This document shows, piece by piece, positions 7,286-12,374 of a DNA stretch of 12,374 bases. The notes below the pieces were generated by a model. It was not told where the DNA came from and did no database searches. It saw only the letters and a program-made list of their open reading frames with translations. How positions within the stretch are numbered: position 1 is the first letter of the stretch; each line of letters starts with the position of its first letter. The stretch comes from Fulvivirga aurantia (lineage in GTDB: Bacteria > Bacteroidota > Bacteroidia > Cytophagales > Cyclobacteriaceae). The translations under genes and the position numbers were made by a program. The stretch lies in assembly GCF_009711475.1 (NCBI RefSeq), contig NZ_SMMD01000871.1, forward strand, positions 1 through 12,374, given 5' to 3'.

Positions 7286-7927
7286 ATGATTAATATTCTT
7301 AATAAAGATCACTCTATTGCCAGCCATTTCATGTATGAAATGAGGCATAAAAGTATCCAAAACGACCGTAGTAAATTTAGGTATAACCTTAAAAGGCTAG
7401 GTGAGTATATGGCCTTTGAAATCTCTAAATCTTTAGAATATAAAGAGGAAACAGTAGAGACCCCGTTGGGATTAGCTAAAGTCAATTTGTTAAAAAACCA
7501 ACCGGTAGTAATAGGCATATTACGTGCAGCACTGCCTTTTTACAACGGGTTTATAGATATTTTTGATCAGGCTGATGGTGGGTTTGTAGGCGCTTACCGT
7601 GAGGAAGGAGAGGATATAGAGATTCAGCTAGACTACCTGGCAGTTCCTAATCTGGATAATAGAGTGGTAATCTTGACAGACCCCATGTTGGCCACAGGTA
7701 AATCGTTGGTAAAAACTGTGAATAAGCTCCTGGCTTATGGCAAACCAGCACACATACATGTGGCGGCTGCTATTGCTGCTCCTGAAGGAATTGACTATAT
7801 TTCTGATTGTTTGAATATTGACTACACCGTTTGGGTTTATGCCTTGGACGATAAACTTGATACACGTTCCTACATCATACCAGGCTTGGGAGATGCTGGT
7901 GATTTGAGCTACGGTGAGAAAATATAG
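7286..7927 (+). CDS. upp: Uracil phosphoribosyltransferase
   Basis: It converts uracil and PRPP to UMP (pyrimidine salvage). The PRPP-binding loop VVILTDPMLATGKSLV is at 127-142, with the UPRT-specific DPMLATG core. The uracil-binding loop YIIPGLGDAGDLSYG is at 196-210, with Gly-Asp-Ala-Gly-Asp. GILRAALPFYNGF at 77-89 matches the conserved Arg-containing segment. Length is 213 aa. The ATG at 7286 has no Shine-Dalgarno and lies after an AT-rich leader. It is first of a tightly packed plus-strand group: the exchanger gene begins 5 bases after its stop. No UraA-type permease is nearby. Confidence 0.96.
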   Translation: MINILNKDHSIASHFMYEMRHKSIQNDRSKFRYNLKRLGEYMAFEISKSLEYKEETVETPLGLAKVNLLKNQPVVIGILRAALPFYNGFIDIFDQADGGFVGAYREEGEDIEIQLDYLAVPNLDNRVVILTDPMLATGKSLVKTVNKLLAYGKPAHIHVAAAIAAPEGIDYISDCLNIDYTVWVYALDDKLDTRSYIIPGLGDAGDLSYGEKI

Positions 7928-7932
7928 AATAT

Positions 7933-8883
7933 ATGCTGCTTAACATTTTGATGCTTATTGTAGGCCTTTTTGTGCTCATATTGGGGGGAGACTTCCTGGT
8001 ACGAGGGGCATCAAGCGTAGCGTTAAGAGCACATATTTCTCCTATGGTTGTAGGGCTTACCATTGTCGCTTTTGGTACTTCAGCCCCAGAGTTATTGATA
8101 AGTGTGAAAGCTGCCCTCGATGGCAGCCCTGATATGACAATGGGCAATGTTGTAGGCTCAAATATTTGTAATCTGGCCTTGGTTTTAGGCGTGACAGCCA
8201 TTATTGGTTCTATAAGAGTGCAGGCCGATACCATCAAGCTAGATTGGCCGGTAACTATGGGTAGTGCACTGCTTTTGTATTTTGTGGTAAAAGAGGATGA
8301 CCTAATTTCTACCTATGAGGGCGTTATATTTATAGGCCTACTTATTGTCTACACGTTTTACATCATTAGAAAATCCCGAAAAGAAACCAAGGCAATACGG
8401 GCACTTGAAGAAGATCTTGACCTGCCAGATGAAAGTTCTAAGCTATGGATGGACATTGTGTATATCGTTGGTGGGTGTGCGGGCCTTTATTTCGGGGCGG
8501 ATTGGTTTGTTGGGGGAGCGAAGGATTTAGCTTCATTTTTAGGAGTAAGTGAGCGGGTAATTGGTATTACGGTACTTGCACTCGGTACCAGTCTGCCAGA
8601 ATTAGTCACAGCTATAGTAGCATCAATTAAAAAAGAAACTGACCTGGCCCTGGGTAATCTTATGGGCTCAAATATTTTCAATGTCCTTTCTATTTTAGGT
8701 ATTACCAGTATCATCCAAAACATACACGTGAGTGAAGAAATCCTGGAGCATGACATGGTGGCCATGCTGGGAGTAACGCTTATCATTCTTCCAATGATGC
8801 TTTATAAAAGATTAATGACCCGGGTCTCGGGTATTATACTTTTATCTATATATGTTTACTACACATATACTGTTATAGCTTAA
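7933..8883 (+). CDS. Calcium/sodium antiporter, YrbG-like (CaCA family)
   Basis: This is an inner-membrane exchanger moving Ca2+ against Na+. It carries two inverted alpha repeats. The first is at about 38-91 with GTSAPEL at 48-54 (Glu53) and GNVVGSNICN at 71-80. The second is at about 209-261 with GTSLPEL at 218-224 (Glu223) and GNLMGSNIFN at 241-250. Both ion-binding Glu are present. About ten hydrophobic segments are seen, with a charged cytoplasmic loop at about 145-172 between the halves. Length (316 aa) fits the YrbG group. The ATG at 7933 is five bases after upp; the next gene starts three bases after its stop, so the three are almost surely one operon. Whether K+ is co-transported cannot be told. 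Confidence 0.93.
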   Translation: MLLNILMLIVGLFVLILGGDFLVRGASSVALRAHISPMVVGLTIVAFGTSAPELLISVKAALDGSPDMTMGNVVGSNICNLALVLGVTAIIGSIRVQADTIKLDWPVTMGSALLLYFVVKEDDLISTYEGVIFIGLLIVYTFYIIRKSRKETKAIRALEEDLDLPDESSKLWMDIVYIVGGCAGLYFGADWFVGGAKDLASFLGVSERVIGITVLALGTSLPELVTAIVASIKKETDLALGNLMGSNIFNVLSILGITSIIQNIHVSEEILEHDMVAMLGVTLIILPMMLYKRLMTRVSGIILLSIYVYYTYTVIA

Positions 8884-8886
8884 TTA

Positions 8887-9345
8887 ATGCTAGAAGAAAT
8901 ACTCAAGATTTTGACGGTCTATTTACTGACCATGGTAAAATTTATTGCAGGACCCACACTGGGTTATGCCAGTGGATTTAGCTTGTTTGTCACAATTGCA
9001 ATTACAGTAGCAGGTACGATGACCAGTGTATTACTTTTTACATTTTTAGGTCAGCTCTTGAGAGAGAAAGTACTCAAAAGAATATTTAGGAAGCGTAGGG
9101 TGTTTACACCTAGAAATCGAAGATTTGTAAAAATCTGGAATAAATACGGGCTTATAGGAGTGACTTGTCTGACTCCAATTATTTTTACTCCGATTGGAGG
9201 TACTGTTTTACTTACCAGTTTTGGTAGTCCAAAAAAGAAAATTATTAGTTGGATGTTCGTTTGGGCTGTAGTCTGGGCCGTAATATTTTCAAGTGCGATT
9301 TACCTATTCGGCCCCAAAATACTACCCGGTTATAGCACTCCTTAG
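8887..9345 (+). CDS. Small membrane protein, possibly small multidrug export (COG2426)/DedA-like
   Basis: A 152-aa protein with about four hydrophobic segments (near 8-24, 30-57, 88-110 and 119-141) and a strongly basic loop at 59-82. The segment NKYGLIGVTCLTPIIFTPIGG at 85-105 resembles the re-entrant Gly/Pro-rich stretch of the small multidrug export and DedA-type families. The match is by eye and the family name does not establish drug transport. It starts three bases after the exchanger stop, so it is likely co-expressed with upp and the exchanger. Its TAG stop (9343-9345) overlaps the TAA stop of convergent sdaAA. No hairpin terminator separates the two. A role with the exchanger is possible but unproven. 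Confidence 0.75.
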   Translation: MLEEILKILTVYLLTMVKFIAGPTLGYASGFSLFVTIAITVAGTMTSVLLFTFLGQLLREKVLKRIFRKRRVFTPRNRRFVKIWNKYGLIGVTCLTPIIFTPIGGTVLLTSFGSPKKKIISWMFVWAVVWAVIFSSAIYLFGPKILPGYSTP

Positions 9346-10253
9346 CTTTCGTCTGTATCCTCGTCAGGTAGTATTTCAATATCCTGAATGAGCACCTTTT
9401 TAGAAATGCTCTGACCTGTTTTGGTAGCTGCAAGACCGCCCATGGCCGTTTCTTTATAGCGGTTTTCCATACTTTGCCCTACTTCACCCATGGCATCTAT
9501 GCATTCATCTACAGGTATAACCCCGCTAAGATTTGCAAGAGCCATTTGAGCCGATGAGTTGGCGATGGCTGCTGCACTGGCATTTCTTACCACGCAAGGT
9601 ACCTCTACTAAGCCGGCAACAGGGTCGCAAACTAAGCCTAACATACACTGAATGGTAATTGCAACGGCATTGAAAACCTGATCGATATCTCCATCGAGAC
9701 AATACACAATAGCACCCGCTGCCATGGCTGCAGCGCTTCCGGTCTCTGCCTGACAACCACCGACTGCTCCGGCTAAAGAAGCTTTCTTTTCTATAATAAG
9801 TGCAATTCCAGCTCCTACCAACAGGCCTTCCAAAATCTTCTTGTCAGGTATATCGTGAATTTCCTGTAGTGTAAAAAGAGTACCTGGTAATATGCCAGAT
9901 GCTCCTGCTGTAGGTGCTGCTACCACTCGACCCATGCATGAGTTTACTTCTTTTGCCGCGAGGGCGCGTGAAATAAGGTTTTGAAATTCTTTAGAGAGTA
10001 CTGTTTTTTTATGTTGATAAACTTTTTTTGCACCATTGTTTATCATGCCAGACCTCGAGGTCATGTCTTCTTTAAGGCCTGTTTTTACAGCATCTTTCAT
10101 TACTGTGTAGGCATTATTCAATCCATCCCATACCTGTTTTTCAGTCCGGTCTTTTTGATCCTTTTCGTACTCTAGTACGGGCTCAAAAAGGGTCTGCTTT
10201 TTTTCTTCACAATAAGCCTTCCAGCTGGCAAAATCATCAAATAATAAACTCAT
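9342..10253 (-). CDS. sdaAA: L-serine ammonia-lyase (dehydratase), iron-sulfur-dependent, alpha subunit
   Basis: It deaminates L-serine to pyruvate and ammonia using a [4Fe-4S] cluster. The alpha-domain motif APTAGASG is at 113-120. The three cluster Cys fit the family pattern: C167 in GGCQAETG, C209 in GLVCDPVAG and C220 in EVPCVVRN, with spacings of 42 and 11. GGLAATKTG at 273-281 lies near the C-terminus. At 303 aa it matches the separate alpha chain of two-subunit enzymes. The beta domain is absent, either fused or as a neighbouring gene in this window, so the partner is probably encoded elsewhere. The ATG at 10253 has no Shine-Dalgarno and a TAAATTTG sequence ends 4 bases before it. The stop overlaps that of the convergent membrane protein gene. 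Confidence 0.93.
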   Translation of the reverse strand: MSLLFDDFASWKAYCEEKKQTLFEPVLEYEKDQKDRTEKQVWDGLNNAYTVMKDAVKTGLKEDMTSRSGMINNGAKKVYQHKKTVLSKEFQNLISRALAAKEVNSCMGRVVAAPTAGASGILPGTLFTLQEIHDIPDKKILEGLLVGAGIALIIEKKASLAGAVGGCQAETGSAAAMAAGAIVYCLDGDIDQVFNAVAITIQCMLGLVCDPVAGLVEVPCVVRNASAAAIANSSAQMALANLSGVIPVDECIDAMGEVGQSMENRYKETAMGGLAATKTGQSISKKVLIQDIEILPDEDTDES

Positions 10254-10305
10254 AGCTCAAATTTAGTGACAATTCTCTACAAAAAAGAATGCAAAATCGT
10301 TCAGC

Positions 10306-11118
10306 CTATAAAAATAACTCGATGCTCTTACGGGCAATGACTAATATGATGATGGATATAAAGGCGTATGAAATAATTTGAGGCTTAACCCTGTGGCTCA
10401 GGAGCACCCCAAACGGAGAGGCAAGAATAACACCTGCAGCTAGTGGTAAAGCTATTGGCAATATGATATAGCCCATATGGGCGACACCCGGGGCAAAAGC
10501 AGGTTGATTACTTACATTTACAATGGTAAGCACAAAAGCAATGGCGAAAATAATGGCATAAGTTATCGCCTTGGCTTTTCTTATATCGATCTTGAGCCAT
10601 AAGGAAAGCAGAGGCATAACCACTGAGCCACCACCGAGCCCCGTAAATGCTGCAACTAAACCTCCTGTAGCTCCAGTGATTGCCAGTTTGGAATTTGTGA
10701 TTTTTTCTAGTGATTCTTCGGGTCGCTTAAGTTTGATGATCGATCTGATCACCACGTAAATTAGGAATGAGATGATGATAGCATTGTAAATTTCTTTTGG
10801 GTAGTCAATACGTAATACAGCAAATTGTAAAAGTAAAGCTGCCGTTACCACAGCTGCCCCTGCAGCCCAAACAGATTCATTTCCATAAAATTTACCTTTA
10901 GAAATAGTGGTAAGGTTGTTCATAAAGGATGAGCACATAGTGGCGAAAATGGTATTGGCTATGGTGAATTTTACCATTTCATCTGCAGGTATACCTAACG
11001 CCTGCAACCCAAAAGGAATAATTACGATAAGTAAAAAGCCTGTGCCAATGCCAGCCAGACCTGCTACAAACCCGCCAAAAAGGCCAGCTAGAAAAAGAAG
11101 AAAATACATTAGAGCCAT
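10306..11118 (-). CDS. TauE/SafE family sulfite/anion exporter-like permease
   Basis: A 270-aa integral membrane protein with about eight hydrophobic segments in two halves, as in the TauE/SafE (DUF81) family of organosulfur or sulfite-related carriers. The second-half signature GLVAAFTGLGGGSVVMPLL is at 153-171. The first-half copy, VAGLAGIGTGFLLIV at 18-32, keeps the pattern but has GIGTG in place of the usual GGG. A charged loop at about 129-141 separates the halves. The ATG at 11118 is 20 bases after the rho terminator T-run. No clear promoter is visible there, so expression may rely partly on readthrough. sdaAA follows after 52 bases. The substrate cannot be told, and no sulfur or taurine genes are nearby. 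Confidence 0.88.
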   Translation of the reverse strand: MALMYFLLFLAGLFGGFVAGLAGIGTGFLLIVIIPFGLQALGIPADEMVKFTIANTIFATMCSSFMNNLTTISKGKFYGNESVWAAGAAVVTAALLLQFAVLRIDYPKEIYNAIIISFLIYVVIRSIIKLKRPEESLEKITNSKLAITGATGGLVAAFTGLGGGSVVMPLLSLWLKIDIRKAKAITYAIIFAIAFVLTIVNVSNQPAFAPGVAHMGYIILPIALPLAAGVILASPFGVLLSHRVKPQIISYAFISIIILVIARKSIELFL

Positions 11119-11138
11119 AGTAGTTTCTGTTAATACAT

Positions 11139-11170
11139 AAAAAAAGCCATCCCGTAACCGGGACAGCTTT
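11139..11170 (-). terminator. Rho-independent terminator of rho
   Basis: Minus-strand RNA: AAAGC-UG-UCCCG, loop GUUA, CGGGA-UG-GCUUU, then more U's (A-run on plus at 11139-11145). The two UG steps pair as tandem G-U wobbles, giving a continuous 12-bp stem. On the plus strand they would be mismatches, which fixes the orientation. It begins 25 bases beyond the rho stop. Confidence 0.9.
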
Positions 11171-11194
11171 CGTATTTAGGGATTTCTCAAATCA

Positions 11195-12374
11195 TTAACC
11201 ATTCATTGAGATTAGAAACTCTTCGTTATTTCTGGTTCCTTTCATTTTAGAAAGAAGGAATTCCATGGCTTCGCCTGAGTTCATGTCTGCCATAAACTTA
11301 CGTAGAATCCATACTCTTTGCATTTCTTCATCGCTCATGAGTAAGTCTTCTCTTCTTGTACCAGAAGCAGGTACATCAATAGCAGGGTAAACCCTCTTGT
11401 TACTAAGTTTTCTATCAAGCTGCAGTTCCATGTTACCAGTACCTTTAAATTCTTCAAAGATAACCTCGTCCATTTTAGAGCCAGTTTCGATAAGTGCTGT
11501 AGCCAGGATGGTAAGTGATCCACCGTTTTCTACGTTTCTCGCTGCTCCAAAGAATCTTTTTGGCTTGTGCAGAGCGTTAGCATCAACACCACCAGATAGA
11601 ATTTTACCAGAAGAAGGTACTACTGTATTGTAGGCTCTTGCCAGTCTGGTGATAGAGTCAAGTAAAATAACCACATCGTGACCACACTCAACCATTCTTT
11701 TGGCTTTTTCTAGTACCATGCTCGATACTTTTACATGGCGATCTGCCTGCTCGTCAAAAGTAGAAGATACAACTTCAGCTTTTACGCTTCTGGCCATATC
11801 AGTTACTTCCTCAGGACGCTCATCGATTAGTAAGATGATCAGGTAACACTCAGGATGATTCTCAGCGATAGCGTTAGCCACATTCTTTAATAATACAGTT
11901 TTACCTGTTTTAGGCTGTGCTACGATCATACCTCTTTGTCCTTTACCTATTGGTGAGAAAAGGTCTAAAATTCTGGTAGAGTAATCGCTAGGCTTGTTGC
12001 TGAGTTTAATTTTTTCTTCAGGGAAAAGTGGCGTCAGGTATTCGAATGGCACACGGTCTCTGATCTCATCAGTAGTTTTGCCATTTACGCTACTCACTCT
12101 TAATAGAGCAAAATACTTTTCTCCCTCTTTAGGTGGTCTTATCTGGCCTTTTACAGTGTCACCTGTTTTAAGACCAAATAATTTTATTTGAGAAGGCGAT
12201 ACATAAATATCATCTGGGCTGGCCAGGTAGTTGTAATCAGAAGATCTAAGGAAGCCGTAGCCATCCTGCATGATCTCCAATACACCTTCATTTTCAATTA
12301 CACCATCAAAGTCGGTAATGTTACCTTCTTTTTTGCTGCTCTTTTTATCGTCTCTACGGTCATCTCGCTTATCA
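11195..12374 (-). CDS. rho: Transcription termination factor Rho (5' end outside window)
   Basis: Rho is the hexameric RNA-dependent ATPase that ends transcription. The frame is open to the window edge, giving 393 codons in view; the true start is upstream. The first visible residues (31 codons, 12281-12373) are rich in Asp, Lys and Arg, then give [20 protein letters not shown], the start of the cold-shock-like RNA-binding domain. The TTG at 12280-12278 is an internal Leu codon, not a start. Walker A is AQPKTGKT at 11897-11920, followed by [12 protein letters not shown], the Q-loop around [17 protein letters not shown] and the R-loop around [20 protein letters not shown]. The last part [16 protein letters not shown] is a normal Rho C-terminus. 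Catalytic parts look complete. The charged N-terminal region fits the long extension of Bacteroidota Rho. A hairpin terminator follows. Confidence 0.98.
   Translation of the reverse strand, partial: DKRDDRRDDKKSSKKEGNITDFDGVIENEGVLEIMQDGYGFLRSSDYNYLASPDDIYVSPSQIKLFGLKTGDTVKGQIRPPKEGEKYFALLRVSSVNGKTTDEIRDRVPFEYLTPLFPEEKIKLSNKPSDYSTRILDLFSPIGKGQRGMIVAQPKTGKTVLLKNVANAIAENHPECYLIILLIDERPEEVTDMARSVKAEVVSSTFDEQADRHVKVSSMVLEKAKRMVECGHDVVILLDSITRLARAYNTVVPSSGKILSGGVDANALHKPKRFFGAARNVENGGSLTILATALIETGSKMDEVIFEEFKGTGNMELQLDRKLSNKRVYPAIDVPASGTRREDLLMSDEEMQRVWILRKFMADMNSGEAMEFLLSKMKGTRNNEEFLISMNG

Noticed and set aside
10258..10265. Exact TAAATTTG -7-like element just before sdaAA, which would imply a leaderless message
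   Set aside because: No TTTG at a suitable -33 distance (nearest at 14 or 26 bases), so the match alone is not enough.
12278..12280. TTG as a start codon of rho
   Set aside because: The frame continues upstream with Rho-like residues to the window edge, so this is an internal Leu codon.

Overview
The window looks like ordinary chromosome from a Bacteroidota bacterium, most likely order Cytophagales (Fulvivirga/Roseivirga/Marivirga type). This rests on protein character and on non-coding signals, not on a database search. The protein clues are a Rho factor with a charged N-terminal extension, an ObgE ending at about 330 residues, and a DnaJ with an unusual zinc region. The non-coding clues are AT-rich leaders, almost no Shine-Dalgarno sequences, and TAnnTTTG-like -7 elements. 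I see no insertion sequence, phage gene, tRNA, rRNA or CRISPR array. Coding density is high, and the largest gap is 209 bp (7077-7285).

Left part (1-1985, minus strand). The first 15 bases hold the start of a gene, probably an ABC permease, translationally coupled to the ABC ATPase at 8-925. A secreted toast-rack/DUF4097-like beta-ladder protein of unknown function follows at 1089-1985. The grpE-dnaJ terminator (2037-2070) separates this block from the next.

Housekeeping block (2093-7076, minus strand; transcription order runs right to left). The order is M42-type aminopeptidase, a terminator hairpin, hpt (purine salvage), adk (adenylate kinase), obgE (ribosome-assembly GTPase), then grpE and dnaJ (DnaK co-chaperones). 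hpt-adk-obgE look like one transcription unit. Between obgE and grpE there is a perfect dyad followed by a correctly spaced -24/-12-like element, which suggests separate, possibly stress-linked, control of grpE-dnaJ. DnaJ keeps only two of its four CxxCxGxG motifs. The two lost are the pair that form zinc centre I in canonical DnaJ.

Plus-strand block (7286-9345). upp (pyrimidine salvage), a K+-dependent-type Na+/Ca2+ exchanger and a small four-helix membrane protein are packed with gaps of 5 and 3 bp. The last gene converges on sdaAA with overlapping stop codons.

Right part (9342-12374, minus strand). The order here is rho (5' end outside the window), its terminator, a TauE/SafE permease, and the alpha subunit of iron-sulfur L-serine dehydratase without an adjacent beta subunit.

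I did not find a complete novel system. The items most worth a second look are the half-zinc DnaJ, the grpE control region, the hpt leader hairpin, the toast-rack protein and the ObgE G4 substitution.
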